A stretch of DNA of 64,000 bases from Pyrrhoderma lamaoense (GCA_002794735.1 NBAZ01000002.1:310001-374000); one strand, 5' to 3'. Shown: positions 1 to 12,928, numbered from the stretch's first letter. Notes: a model not told the origin generated them from the letters alone. Numbers and translations: made by a program.

Positions 1-1
1 C

Positions 2-2514
2 CCTCCCGTCATTCGTCTCCCTGCTTTACCTGAAGCTTCCGCAGCTATTCTGTCTGAGGTTTTGTTATTGTTAATCACGAAGCTACGAGAAGAAAGGCGG
101 CAGGCCAACCTTCTCTCAACTTCCGAGTCTCTGGAGGCGAGTGCTTTGCCTAACGAGCGCATGTCAACTCTTCTTAGGCACATGATTGACATCATATTGG
201 ACAAGAACAGAAGGGAGTTAGTCCGTGGGAACGTATATGCTGCCCTTACGAACTATTTGCACCTAGTCATGCATTGTTATAATGATCAGTTACTCATCAA
301 GGGCTCTGGTTTGATGTCAGACAGCTCGCTTTCTTCGTTAGCTTCAACGATGAGCTTATCAAGTAGCTCCTCTTTGGCGTTGGATGTGACTTCCTTTGCA
401 ATCATGAAACAGTCGCTCGACCGCCTTGTGCAAACGGTTTCTAAAGATGCTATTGATGGGACCGAGGTTTGGAAAACTGTGGCATTTTCACTCCTAGAAT
501 CCCTCGCTAGGCTTTCGTGGCTAGATACAAAACAGCTAGTCCTCGGTACTCTGGATCGTTATGGGTTACTATCAAACTTTGCATATTCTGTGAGTGATGC
601 AGATCCAGCTTGCAAGATGTCCTGCGTCCAGAGCCGGATGACTTGAATCCGCTCTATGTATATGAGGCGAAGATGGCTTTCTTCATTCGCCTCGCCCAAA
701 CGAGACAAGGAGCAGAAAGGCTCTTAGATAGTCGTATATTACAAATGCTAGCTCAAGCCGATTTCCTGGATGCGAGACCGGAAGGTCCAGATGTAGATTC
801 GAGTATGATTCTGAAGCATTTTTATAATGACAACTAATTTTACTAAAGTAATTAATTAGGTAGCAGCAGTTTCTTACCCTCAGTGTTGAGTCGTTACCAT
901 CAACTATTGACCCCGTCTCTGCAATTTGTTTCAACTCTCGTTGCAACGCTTGGATCGAAGCATGCTGTAGCATCGAGACAGGTATGTTTCAACCTTGTTT
1001 CAATCTTGTTGTATACGCTGATGTGTTTCGAATCTCAAGGCAATTGATTTCTTATATGGTCATAGAGATACTTTTGTCATTATGCTCAAGCAAGAATCAT
1101 CACTGGCTACTTTATCTGTAATCGAAGAATTGGATCTCCTAATCACACTTTGTTCCTTGGTTGTTTCTTCCGTTTCACAAACGGATTTTGTACGTGTTCT
1201 AACATAATCTCTGATGTAAACGACTAATCTAGTTTTTAGGTTGCTACTAACAGCGGCTTTGGAAGTCTACATAATGCTGTTTTAGGTGTCGCTTCTAGGA
1301 TTATTGGGAATGAAAAATGGATATCCTTGATTATGCCTTCGGATGAGACTGAGGCTCTTGAATACAATACTCCTGCCCCAGGTAATAGTATGTGTCTATC
1401 TGAAATTACCAATTACTAACGTAAAGAGAAGATGACAGCGGAAAATCAAAATTCGCTATAAAAGTGCGACACGGCGTTCAGAAGTTACAGAAATCAGTTA
1501 TTAGCTATCTTTCAGCAGCTTGTAGTGTAAATGGTTGGTAAACATAGTATATTTCTGCATCCTTACTGATACAGATCTAGATCCTGAATTGGTTGTTGTA
1601 TTGTCTCCATCTCTTTCAACTCGACGAGATGATCGCCCAGGTGGAAGCTCAGGTACTATAGCATATCTTTCAGATCTGATGCATAAGTCTAAACACTTTT
1701 TACAGTCCCACTAGCTTCAATAAGAGACACTGTCTCAATAACTCTAGACCTTTGTGAGGAACTTCTCGGAACAATGAAAGAAATTAATGATATTTCCACT
1801 GAGCTCGACCACCGAGATCTCGTACGGGTTGACAACGTAGAAGAGGTAATTATGATTTCTCTTGTCAATACGAATTTTAGCTGACAAAATCATCAATAGC
1901 TAATCGAAGGGGTGGATCGTGATGCCATCCGAAGATTGGATGTTGGGCAACGTCGTGCGCTTGTTTGTAAAGTCCTTGAGCAATCAAATAATTTGAGGCG
2001 AACACAGGTTGGGTCTCTTTTATGTAAGTTCTTCATACGCTTCTCCTTCAACCAGTGATCTGAAGACAAACCATTTTAGCAATGATTGAGATGCTTCTAC
2101 ACCTAATCTGGAGGCATGTCACATACTACTCTTCAGATCAAGCAGCAGCCCAAATCGGGAGCTTTGATCGCCAAAAACCATTTAGTCGACCTTATCAGTC
2201 TTTATCCCAATCACACCTTCGAGCATCAACATTGAAGTTCATGTCTATCCCAGATTCTTCGTCGTTCCGATCAGAGGCGTCGCCAATTATAATCAAGGTT
2301 GTTGAAAAAGTTGAGAGCATTGAGCTTGTAAGCGAAACTTCACTACCTTTCAACTTCCTGTGTACCGTGTTAACTAATAAACGTCCTAATTCAGAATGAA
2401 GAAGTTGCCGGGAAAGTCTGGAAGGCTAATCAAAATTATATCGAACTTTTGGGTCGGTGTCTTCGGCGAGCAGTAGTAACTGAATCCTCTGACGAGGCTG
2501 GTTCTGAGCATTAG
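2..2514 (+). CDS. NUP192: Nup192/Nup205-type scaffold nucleoporin, C-terminal part (5' end outside window)
   Basis: This is the C-terminal part of the large inner-ring nucleoporin that scaffolds the nuclear pore. The frame is open from base 2. Stretches such as RRELVRGNVYAALTNYL and LYVYEAKMAFFIRLAQTRQG followed by FLDARPE match the conserved C-terminal helices of the Nup192/Nup205 family. Several short introns follow: about 803-859 joins DVDS to SSSFLPSVLSRYHQLL, and another starts at 982 after VASRQ. The last exon ends in SSDEAGSEH and a stop at 2512-2514. The frame breaks at about 605-611: SVSDADP and LQDVLRPEP are adjacent in the family but sit in different frames, and one added base rejoins them. 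Family assignment is from motif memory. The exact exon ends in the 1.4-2.1 kb part are not fully resolved. Confidence 0.85.
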
Positions 2515-2867
2515 CTATTTCATGTAAAATGTAGATAATCATTTTCTTTGTTTTTTTTTATCTGTGCTGTTTGTTCTACTACTTATTGTTGTGTATCGGT
2601 ATATGTTTAAATCATTTTCTTTCACGTTAATTTCTGATAAGCCACTGATTCCTAACAAGTCTGGACACCGAGATGGATAAAGTAACCTGGACAGGGACAG
2701 CATATAAATTCTAGAAGTTCGATGTTCTTCAGTCTCAAAATTCCTCAGTCTCAAATATACTATTGATAGATGGATACACTCTCAACACACGAGTAAACAC
2801 AAGCATATATTTTACCTTTGCTTGAGATCAAACTTTTAAGTGGGAACCTAGACCAAGATTAAACGTG
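2515..2867. other. Intergenic, 3' side of the nucleoporin gene
   Basis: AT-rich stretch with a T-run near 2546-2560. It is a likely 3' untranslated and termination zone. No gene or repeat was recognised. Confidence 0.5.
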
Positions 2868-3375
2868 TTACAGATCTTTCCCCCACCTTTTCCCAATTTC
2901 ACTCAACTTCGCGGATACATCACTTGCGCTTGGCCTCTGGGTTGGGTTCCGAATCCAATATCGCTGAATTAGCATCCATACACTGGATATACCGTATGCA
3001 AGATAGCTCTGTGTCTGAATCTGGCGTTCTAGACTACCCTGAGTTTGCAATTTAAGGGGTGAAGATGAAGAAAGGGTAGTTTCGATTAGTGGTCGGGAAG
3101 GTGCCAACCCCCTATCAATTTCTACAATTTCCTGTCCAGAACTCTTTGGGTTGCTAATGTCGCCATCTATTCAGTTATTTTCGTTTTTTCAGTAGAACCA
3201 AACTCGATAGAAAAAAAACAGATAATGATTAATTATGTCAAGGAACGCCATAACTAACACGTAGATATCTGATTGAATTACTAAAGAAAAACATCACCGA
3301 CGCATTCTCACTGAAGAGTAGCCATCCAGCGTAGGTTCCCGGTTCAGTTTTCACGAAGGATGATAATGTTAACTG
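2868..3375 (-). pseudogene. Protein-kinase-like C-terminal fragment
   Basis: On the minus strand the last exon-like piece contains LIQRYWIRNPTQRPSASDV. This matches the end of a protein kinase domain of the tyrosine-kinase-like type, where an R-C-W-x-x-x-P-x-x-R-P-S/T motif closes the fold. The frame reads upstream through SNPKSSGQEIVEIDRGLAPSRP to an intron-like acceptor near 3170. Further upstream a short stretch with EPGTYAGWLLFSE (about 3290-3375) could be a damaged activation segment. I could not find a glycine loop, a catalytic HRD or a DFG anywhere in the 1 kb available before Dis3. A truncated, decaying kinase copy is therefore the best reading. It could also be the 3' exons of a short gene I failed to join. 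Confidence 0.45.
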
Positions 3376-3430
3376 AGCCTAATAAATACTGCTAATCCAA
3401 AAACACATAGTAAAAGGGTTCCTTCAGAGA

Positions 3431-3742
3431 GTATGAGGATGTTCACCTACAGAATCCATTGCTTCATGCTCTTCATCAACTAAAAAGTGAACAGGGAGCT
3501 AAATCGATAGAGCAAGCTTCCGATGCGGTTCGCTGATATAAAGCGTTTCATTCACGCTCGGCAGGTTTTGATGATGATTTAATGTGTGCAAGCAAGGCAT
3601 ATGCAGGACTGTCCGGAAAGGTTGTAGAGACTAGTGAAGAAGAGTTCTCTTGGGATGCTATATGCTCACTCTACTCGGAAGAACTGTTTGGAAAGTGGAA
3701 TGTTTTCGTGCTACCGGAGTCCGAGAGTCCAAGAGGATACTA
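3431..3742 (+). pseudogene. Degenerate open frame with one internal TGA
   Basis: A plus-strand frame of about 100 codons reads HLQNPLLHALHQLKSEQG, then a single TGA near 3530. It continues in the same frame as a normal-looking hydrophilic sequence (DDDLMCASKAYAGLSGKVV, then EEFSWDAICSLYSEELFGKW) to a stop near 3742. The uniform protein-like composition on both sides of one stop suggests a decayed gene piece or an exon set with an unseen intron. The family is not recognised. It lies between the kinase fragment and the 3' end of Dis3, so this 1-kb zone may be a graveyard of old insertions. Confidence 0.25.
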
Positions 3743-3972
3743 AAGTGAAGAATGATGCCTACGTAGCTGGCCAGATACATCTTTCCCTTCATTGATTCAT
3801 CCATCACGGTAAATCACATTTGAGAATCAGAGACAATTATTGTGCACATATACAGAAGATTCTACTCCCTTTCAGCATACACCCATAGTGTTGTTTGTAC
3901 CTACATGAGTTTTTTGAAGGGGATTATGATCTCATTCCAAAGAACAGAGGTAAGACAGAACAAACTAAGAAA

Positions 3973-6900
3973 CTACAGCAAAGATGAATCTACCGGTTTG
4001 ACTAGCGTCATTTTTACAACTCCTCTCTGGGTATTTTTATCCTTCTCAACGGTTATCCTCACAGACACCTTATCAAACACCGATATAGTTACATCTTTAC
4101 CATTTCGTCCAGGGACGGTAATTGTATAGTTCTCTGCGTCGAACTTTGGTTCTCGTTTGAACATAACGAGTCCTTCAAGGCCAAGTCTAGAAATAAGAGA
4201 GAAATAGAAAGGATCGTGGGTCAGATATGAGTGGTAAGACCATAAAAGAGGTAGTAGCTCTTCTTTTATAAGTATCAAATGATGAAGGACACTGACTTTG
4301 ACACAAACACCCCCAATCCATTCCTAAACGTCCGTATCACAAAAGCATCCTCTCTGACCTCAACTTCCTTCCCATCCTTCATACCTCTAGCCTTCAACGC
4401 CAACCCAACATAAAACTCCACACTCGCTCTCCCAGCCATCTGCGCCATCCGATGTCTCCTATTAACAACACCCAAAATACGTTCAACAACAGGTTTTGAG
4501 TGTAAAGAAGGATGAAGAGGAGAGTAGTTGATCGCTGCTGCTAGTTGTCTGTGAGCCAAGACGTCTGCGTAACGACGGATGGGACTTGTAAAGTGAGTGT
4601 AGATGGGGCTGGCCAGACCATAATGACCGAATGTGTCTCGTCCAACGCTTCCGGAGCAAAAGTATTCTGCGGATAACATACAGCGTGTTGCCATGATTCG
4701 TACCAGTGTGTTGAATGCAGGTTCATTTGGATCCTGTATGAGTGATAATTAATATTATGCTTCGGAGAGGATACAGTAAAGGGAGATGATAGACTCACAA
4801 TACACTTGTCCAAAGAAGCCGCAAGTGCTCCAGAACTTGAAACATCTAATGTTAACCCTCTTCTCTTCTGTAACAAGTCCTGTAGCTTCTCAAAGTTAGT
4901 CTTAGGGGGTGGCAAATGTCGCCTAGAGGACAAGAACACATGAGCCATGCAATTCTACCTAGAATTGTTATAAATTCCTACATACCTAAGCACAGCAGTC
5001 TGAGGGAACGTCTCTTGGATTTTCTTCGCAACACTGATATTCGCGAGTAACATGAATTCTTCCACGAGACTATTCGTCTCACGAAGTTCCTTCTGCTCGA
5101 CGTCTATAGGATCTGAAGATTCAGAACTATCTAGATGAATCTTGACCTCGGGTGAAGCAAGGTTCAAGGCACCAGCTGCCATCCTCCCCGCCTTCAACTT
5201 CAGGGCAAGCGAATTTAGGAGTCGTATACTTTGTGTAAGCTCATCCTGTTGGTGGCTTGTTAAAGTAAGATATTAGAAGGACACCCTCTTAGGAGATCAA
5301 ATAAAGAGTACTCACGGATCGTCTTTACGAATTTGGGCTTCTTCATACGTAAATGCTGCCTTTGAGGCAATAACTGACTTTGTGAAGCGTACATTAATAA
5401 CCTCAGCATCTGGTGTCATTTCCTATAAATACAGTATGAGCATCTTATAAGCTCAGGTTTTTAAAAAATTGAAAATCTGAACCAACCCATATCACAGAGA
5501 AAGCCAATCGCTCAACATGGGGTCTTAACGAGCATAAGTTTGTTCCAAGAAGTGATGGAAGCATGTCAATCCGCTTGTCGACGAGATAGACAGTAGTTCC
5601 TCTAGAAGCCGCCTCATGATCCATAGGGTTGTCAGACAAGACGAAAAAAGAGACATCAGCGATATCTAATCGTAAGGAAGTGCCGTTGGTATAAAGCGTA
5701 TAGCCTATCATAAGATGGTTACTTACGAACACCAGCTTCGATATTTCCGTTAGGAAGCTTTCGAGCATGTAAAGCGTCATCGATATCTTGACAGCCTACA
5801 TAATAACCCAGTTGTCGGTACCACTCCTACACAAACATTTTATACCTCAGAAGAGATTTCTTACCTGGAGGATCAATACTACAAATGATCATATCCCTGA
5901 AATCTTCCCTATCTCTCCACTCCGGAACCGAAGGGTCCTTCGGCGGTACAACCCATTTATCCCCTTCCTTCGGCAAGCAGTCCAAAATCGCTTTTCCAAA
6001 AGGTCTATAAGGTACTTCATATTCAAGTAACAAACTCTCTTGCTCCGCCTCTTTACTCTCCGCCTTCCCCAAAGCTCTAACAAAATGTCCCTCAGGGTGC
6101 CTCGCGTTCGCATCCCACTTATCAATCGTAACCAAAATTTTTTGGCCAAGTAGCGTAGGAGCCTGACGTGTCCGTATCCTAATACGTGGTAATATACGAC
6201 TCACAGGTTGCGCAAAAACACTCTGAAGTGCCAAAGAAGTTGAAGCACCAGAGTTGAGGCTGGTTTTATCGATATGACAAACGTATGCTCTCCAGTTACG
6301 TTTGATAATACCAACTATGCGCCCCGTTGGTTGTTTTTCCTGTGGTGCTTTGGGTTGAGAGCTCGCTTTTTCAAGAAGTTTACGTTCCTGTTTTTCAGCA
6401 AGAGCACGTTCGGAGGAATCTTCTTCCTCTGACTCATCTGGGTCATCATTTCTTAGTGCAGCTATACCCTACTCAGTATGGTGGAAATAGATAACAACAA
6501 GCAAGATGAAACTAGCTTACACTCTTCCTCAACAACGGTATCACCAGGAGCTTTCCAATCCTTTTCATCAAAGACCTCAACAACGACTACATCTCCTTGA
6601 ACTGCCCTATTCATATTTTCACGTCCTTGTAACAGGATGGGTTTTGAGAAAGCAGGAACAGGGACGTTTCCTTCCAAGTAATTGTATGGATTAGCGTTGA
6701 AGTGTCCTTGATGGAGCTCTCCAGCTTTTATTCCTGCTAAGAGAGTCGTCTGAGGCAGGTACTATTTTATAATGGATAATTGTTAGTTAAACTATTCATT
6801 ATATAAAACTAGAGCAAAAACGGAGACGGGGGACTAACATCCGGGTATATAGCGCCTCGACTTGCTGAAGCCGCTTTTGTTGGCTCTACTTCGTTATCCC

Positions 6901-8096
6901 CAGCGGCAGACAGAAGATCCAACAGTCTACTAGGATCTTTAGTTCCTTCCACATATTTCCTCACTATCAACAGGTTTCAAGTTTGGTTAGTACTAGATTA
7001 ATGAAGCTTAGAATGTATATTGGTATGCGCTAATACAGACCAGACAGACAAGGAATGCCTTCTTCTTGTGCTTTCCTTCTATTCTCGGCGTCATCCGTGA
7101 GCAAAACCACAACAGGGTAGTCTGGTACGCTGGTTGGCTTCTTCGTCTTAGGCCCTGGTTGAGTCTGTGAAATGTGTTGGTTATACCAAGCAGCTCCTTT
7201 ACGTATACCTAAACATAAAGTTAGCTCACAAATACAAAAGAAACTAACAGTGATAACTAGCGAAAAAACCACATACTTCTATCATTTTTATCATTCGGCG
7301 ACTCTTCTCCTTCCCTAACCACAGCTGTATCACTTCAAGTAGTAGTAGTATATATAAGCCATCCACAAATCATATATCCCATAACAAACCAAATGAAAAA
7401 AGTAAAAGAACGAGCAAACAAAATAAAAGTAAAGAATGAGAAAAGACATAAAATTAAACCTCAACTCACCTCCGAAACTCATTATAAAACACAAACACCT
7501 TCTTATCATCCGTCTTAACCAACGCCCTAAGCCTCGAATAAAGCGGCAAACTCCTATGCCTAACCTCCTCCATAACAGTCTGTAACAATATAATCGGAGT
7601 GTCCAAAAACGAAGACTCCAAGAAATCCATTTGGCCTAGGACGACGTTCGTATCTGGAAGGATGAAGTGTCCGGATGGGAAGAGGGCGTGGTCTAAGGAG
7701 GTACTACCGGTCGATGGGAGGAGGACTGGGGTAGGGTAAGTTGTGAGACTTTGAGTGGGAGTGGGAGTGACTTGGTCTTCTTCATCTTTATACGAAGAGA
7801 AAACTGGAGAGAGTGAGCATAGGGAACAGTTCTCTATCCCGCATGGGACGTCGTCTCGGAGGTATCGTTCACGCAATACTAGTTAGATAGAGTTATTCAT
7901 TTCAGTTTTCAGTTTCATTTTCAGTTTCAATTATATATATAGACGTTCAAGCAAACCGTTCTTATGCGTAATAAAAGAGAGAGAACGACAAAAACAGACC
8001 TTTAACTACCCTCCCCCTAGCCGTCTTCTTGAAGAACTTGCGCTGAGTTAAATCAGCCTCAGCGCGAGGCCGTTTCCTAATAGTGATTTCCACCAT
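3973..8096 (-). CDS. DIS3: Exosome catalytic subunit Dis3/Rrp44 (3'-5' exoribonuclease with PIN endonuclease domain)
   Basis: This is the processive nuclease of the RNA exosome, which degrades and trims RNA in nucleus and cytoplasm. The start [19 protein letters not shown] is at 8096. The domain order fits the family at about 1,000 residues. First comes a Cys cluster [10 protein letters not shown] with C-x4-C-x2-C spacing, known as the CR3 motif. Next are the PIN domain starting [17 protein letters not shown] and the linker [10 protein letters not shown], then two cold-shock domains including [14 protein letters not shown]. The RNB domain follows, with the catalytic acidic motif [27 protein letters not shown] residues and [20 protein letters not shown], and an S1 domain closes the protein at the stop at 3973. 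Numerous short introns interrupt the gene. I found no frame break in it. Both nuclease centres appear to keep their acidic residues. Confidence 0.95.
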
Positions 8097-8736
8097 CTTT
8101 CCCTTCCTTCTACTTCTCCTGTTTTGTTTTGTTTTTTTACTTCAGAAAAGGTAATCGCTGTCCACTTCTTTCAACACTTAAATTGTCAGCCACGAAGAAG
8201 ACTCGTTGAGAGGGCGTTTCTGACGCGTCTAAGTCAAATCAGAATTTGAGGTTTACTAGACAATAACTAGTATGTGTATGCATACACGTCCAAGAACTGA
8301 AGTTGCACCAAGTAGATTAATTTGAAATTTCAAGATTTAGCCACGCGTATTACGTAATATTTTCATGAAATTGAATCCTTCATAGACCATCTCCGTCCTT
8401 TACCATTTTTTAACTGGACTACACTACTTTTCTGGGTACTCAAAAACAAAGATTGAACAAATATTCCGATTTCATTGCATTGAGCTTTCATTGTCTCCAA
8501 CTCACACATAGCCAAGAAAAAAATAGATGTTTTTGAGTTCCCTATCCTCTATTATCAGTGCGATAAATAAGAGTAATTTTGAAGTACAATATTGAAACAA
8601 AGATGTATGTATGTCAAAAAAGGCGGAATGTGTGTGAATGTATGTGAGAGGCCAAAGCACGAAGGAAAGAGATTGTAAGAGAGAGAGAAAAAGGGGGGAG
8701 GGTGGAGGATGTAAAAAAAAGAATATTAAGAATTCA
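8097..8736. other. Intergenic between BiP 3' end and Dis3 start
   Basis: This 640-bp stretch holds the 5' flank of Dis3 on the right-hand minus gene and the 3' flank of BiP. It is AT-rich, with a G-rich purine tract near 8671-8710. No gene was recognised. Confidence 0.5.
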
Positions 8737-10892
8737 TTACAGCTCATCATGCGAACGGAATGGTTCTTGTTCATCATCATCCGCACCAGGTGCATAAGAC
8801 CCCTCACCATACAACTTGCTCGTAATCGGGCTAACAATAGCCTGAACCTCAGCAAGCTTCTCCTCCAACTCCTCAATAGTCGCACTGGCTCCCTCATTCT
8901 CAACCCACTCAGTAACCTCCTTAACGGTATCCAACAACTTCTTCTTGTCATCAGAATCAAGCTTTCCTCCAAGTCCTTCTTGGTCCGCAAGTTGCCCCTT
9001 AACTCCATACACAAAGTTCGAGAGGGCGTTCATTGCTTCAATTCGCTTGCGCTGAGCTTCATCCTCAGCTGCAAACTCCTCAGCTTCAGCCACCATACGC
9101 TCAATCTCCTCATCCGAGAGACGACCCTTCTCATTCTTGATCGTGATAGACTCAGACTTTCCGGTACCCTTATCAGCAGCCGAGACCTTCATGATACCAT
9201 TCGCATCAATCTCGAACGTGACCTCAATCTGAGGGACACCACGAGGTGCTGGAGGGATACCAGTAAGCTCAAACTTGCCGAGAAGGTTGTTGTCCTTCGT
9301 CAAAGAACGTTCTCCTTCAAAGATCTGGATCAGGACAGTCTGCTGGTTGTCAGCAGCAGTCGAGAAGATTTGAGACTTCTTGGTGGGGATAACAGTGTTA
9401 CGGGGGATGAGCTTGGACATGACACCACCAGTGGTCTCAATACCGAGGTAAGCGGGTTAACATCGATGAGGACGATGTCACCACTGCCTTCCTCACCAGA
9501 AAGAATACCACCTTGTACAGCGGCACCATAGGCAACAGCTTCATCAGGGTTGATTCCCTTAGAAGGCTCCTTGCCACCAAAGTATTCCTTGAGGAGCTGT
9601 TGGACCTTGGGGATACGAGTTGAACCTCCGACAAGGACGATCTCATCAACCTCATCCTTTTTGACGCCGGCATCCTTAAGGACTTGTTCAACCGGCTTCA
9701 TCGTCTTGCGGAAGAGATCCATGTTAAGTTCTTCGAACTTGGCACGAGTAAGAGTCTCAGAGAAGTCATTACCGTTCTCGAAGGATTCAATTTCAAGGCG
9801 GGTAGACTGTTGGCTAGAAAGCGTACGCTTCGCCTTTTCGACTTCACGCTTGAGTTTACCCAAAGCGCGGAGATTGCTCGTGACATCTGTACCAGTCTTC
9901 TTCTTGTATTGCTTAACAAAGTAGTCAATGACGCGGTTATCGAAATCTTCACCACCGAGATGAGTGTCACCAGCAGTTGCAAGGACTTCAAAGACACCGT
10001 CTTCAATGGAAAGGAGGGATACATCGAAAGTTCCTCCTCCAAGATCGTAGACAATGATACGGGATTCACCGCCCTTCTTGTCAAGACCGTAGGCAATAGC
10101 AGCGGCAGTTGGCTCGTTGACAATACGCAAGACCTGGAGACCGGCAATTGTACCGGCATCCTTGGTAGCTTGACGCTGAGCATCATTGAAGTAGGCTGGG
10201 ACAGTGACAACGGCATGAGTGACCTTCTTTCCAAGGTAGGCCTCAGCTGTCTCCTTCATTTTCGTAAGGACCATAGCGGAAATTTCTTCTGGAGTCTAGA
10301 AATGAAAAGTCAGCACCAAACTCAAGTCTTTCAGAATCATTCGAGTACATACGAATTCACGCATCTCGCCCTTGTGATGGACTTGAATGACTGGTTTGCC
10401 TGCCTTTCCAATGACCTTGAACGGCCAGTGCTTCATGTCACGTTTGACTTCGGGGTCGTCAAACCTACGTCCAATGAGACGTTTCGCGTCAAAGACAGTG
10501 TTTTCGGGGTTAGAGTGGTACGCATTCTTTGCGGCATCACCAATAAGACGTTCTTCATCCGTGAATGAAACCCATGAAGGAGTGATACGATGACCTTGGT
10601 CGTTAGCGATGATTTCTACACGACCTCCACGTTGTACACTATACGTCAACGATTCATTAGCATATATGTAGATGAGAATGCACTGTAGTACAGAGAGGTA
10701 CTTACCCAACACAAGAGTAAGTAGTTCCAAGGTCAATACCGATGACAGTGCCGTATTCAGATTTTGAATCATCACCGGCTACTGCGAGGGACATAAACAA
10801 AAGAGAGCAATAAAAGCAAGACAGAGTAGGGAAACAGACGAGGCTACGCGCCGTGCGCTTGACCTCGACGGACGACGAGGGGGTCTTGTCAT
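8737..10892 (-). CDS. KAR2: ER-lumenal Hsp70 chaperone BiP/Kar2 with HDEL
   Basis: BiP folds secretory proteins in the ER and gates the translocon. I start it at the ATG at 10892, which gives an Arg-rich n-region and a hydrophobic signal core, then [20 protein letters not shown]. Hallmarks of the family follow: [24 protein letters not shown], the linker region ending [10 protein letters not shown], and the substrate domain with [18 protein letters not shown]. The C terminus SHDEL at 8737 is the fungal ER retention signal. Introns lie at about 10640-10705 and 10296-10353. Two frame breaks occur: one in the signal peptide (about 10796-10806) and one after DVNPLT (about 9444-9449). Each is repaired by a single extra base. 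Because BiP is essential and otherwise perfect, I read these as consensus errors. Confidence 0.96.
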
Positions 10893-12928
10893 GGTAAGGT
10901 GATGGTTTGTTGGCAACTTGAAATTTCCTCCCCTCTTGCTCTCTTAAAGCCCAAACGCGACAACAATTCTGCCACGTCAATCGAGCGTGTAACCTTCTCG
11001 TAACGTCTCGCATTTCATCACGGCTTACCTTAGTTCACTTCTATATTTAGGTATTTGTGACACAGAGTCACGCACCCCGCCAAGAAGTTTAAAACAGTAA
11101 AAATTTTACGAAAACAGGTTTTTTTTCCCTTGATTCTTCCACGAGAACAGACCGCCGGTGATGAGCTTTTGCAGACAGATGAGCACAGACGCGCCTCTTC
11201 GGGGCTGCAGTCGTCGTTGACATCGCCCGTCTGGCAACCCATACCTTGTTACTTACAAAGGGACGGGCTATTTTTCCTCTGAGGCGCCCCCTCCACTCCT
11301 TCAATTTTGGTTCTTGTGGCAGAATTTTTCCACTAATAGCGTGCATTTCTGACTCGATGCTACGTAGTTTGCACATATCTATACACGTATCCTACACGTT
11401 ACTGTTTTCTCACCTCGTTGCCACATATGCTTAGCCTTAAAATTAGCTAAGGAGTGCAAAAGAAGGCTTTGGAAATTTCTCTGTATATTAATTTGTCCGT
11501 TTCGCATGCCTTCCGTAGTCGGAAAATAAACGTGATGATTTTACATACAGTATATGCGCAGTCAATTAAATTTTTCCATGAGTTTCGGTAGTGAACTTGT
11601 CATAGCAAGGCCCACATGACCCATCATCAAGATTCCGCCAACGAGAGAGATGCTAGAGAATTCTAGTAAATTCGTATTTGACAACTACATGGATCAGATT
11701 TCTGGTGCTCGATAATTATGCTTTAACACAACTCAATGTATGTTGATTAACACAATACTACAACGATCATGACGACGTGCATGATTATGACCAAGATGAT
11801 AGAAGCCTGTAGACTCACGAACGGGATGAGATGCTTCGAAGACTTCGAATCTGAAAGGATAGATCATAAAACTATGACATACGAAATGAAATCATTTTCA
11901 CGTGAGAGCGGTTCTCAGATCATTTATTCAAAGTATTATTCACGTCTGCATTAACAAAGCATCATAAATTTTGAAAGCTCTCGAGTTATCATATCAAACC
12001 CGAGAAAAAGAAGACAGGACTTGAACGGACATTCAATGAGGTCTAGAGCTAGATATAATCATGTTCCGAGGTCCAGAAAGGCAGCTTATGCGCGGAAGTA
12101 TCGGAGTTCAGTCAACAAGTTCGACAGTCACCGACGGATGCCCATGTCCGCTTTCCAAAATCTGTAGTTTCAATCATAATGTTTATTCGAAATGGGGGAT
12201 TAGAAGTACTATATAAGTTGATGGCGTAGGCCTTAATGGCTCAACGCATTGGCCCGAGTAGATGATGCGAGTGATATCCTAAAAGGGCAACTAGTCTGTT
12301 GCAGAAAGCGTACGGGAGCGGAGAGTGATGAATGTTCTGATTGTACGAGCTTCAAGGATTGAAATATTTAAGTGCCTCAATGAATGATGCGGGGAAATTC
12401 GGGAGAGACGATTAGAGAGCTTGCGATTCGCTGATTGCAAGCACGCGGATGCGTCGGGCGAGGAACAACCGGGATCAAAGGGAGACGAATGAAGACGCGT
12501 GAATTGAATATGCTGACGTTGAGCAAGTGACGCCGTTTGGGACGAGGGAGGTGACGGTGACGGTGACGAAGGGGGAGCGTTGAGTCAGAAGTCACTTTTG
12601 TACTCATCCGTGTGCGCAGGCAGTTGCACGACGTAAGAATGGGATAACAGTACGGTGTACACTTTTATGTGATGAAGATGGGATAAACATATGACAGAAA
12701 CGCGCACACATCTGCTCACATCCGGTCACGCGTAAGACGATGCTTCTCATTGGCCACTCCGGCTCAGATGACACCTCGGCATTATGCGGTCATAGAACGG
12801 CCGAATCCGGTAGGTAGCCAAATAGAGAGATCACATAAAATTGGCCGCTCACCAACTCTTCAACTCTTTCTCCATCGTCCATCTTCGTTGTCTACGTCGT
12901 AGCGTACCTTCGCTCCCCGTCGTTGACG
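10893..12928. other. Divergent promoter region between BiP and aconitase
   Basis: Two kilobases separate the two starts. It contains the UPRE-like site, scattered short palindromes such as TTCGAAGACTTCGAA near 11836, and a GTGACG triple repeat near 12552-12568. Small open frames on both strands show no family resemblance. The last about 130 bp before aconitase is pyrimidine-rich, as in strongly expressed basidiomycete genes. Confidence 0.5.
10972..10979 (-). promoter_or_regulatory. Unfolded-protein-response element (UPRE-like TGACGTGG)
   Basis: Reading toward BiP, the sequence ATTGACGTGGCAG contains an exact TGACGTGG about 80 bp before the chosen BiP start codon. TGACGTG(G/A) is the core bound by Hac1/XBP1-type bZIP factors. 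BiP is their classic target, so the position is meaningful. No full ERSE (CCAAT-N9-CCACG) was found nearby. Confidence 0.7.

Noticed and set aside
590..608. A 19-nt GT-AG micro-intron in the nucleoporin gene
   Set aside because: It would leave the downstream LQDVLRPEP segment in the wrong frame. A single missing base explains the join and fits the window-wide pattern.
3973..8096. Cell-wall regulator SSD1 as identity of the RNB gene
   Set aside because: The N-terminal Cys cluster, PIN domain and intact DIDD catalytic motif fit Dis3/Rrp44, whereas SSD1 lacks them.
8638..10568. Long plus-strand open frames (297, 124 and 294 codons) across the BiP gene
   Set aside because: They are antisense shadows of Hsp70 coding sequence, a known codon-bias effect, and have no independent motifs.
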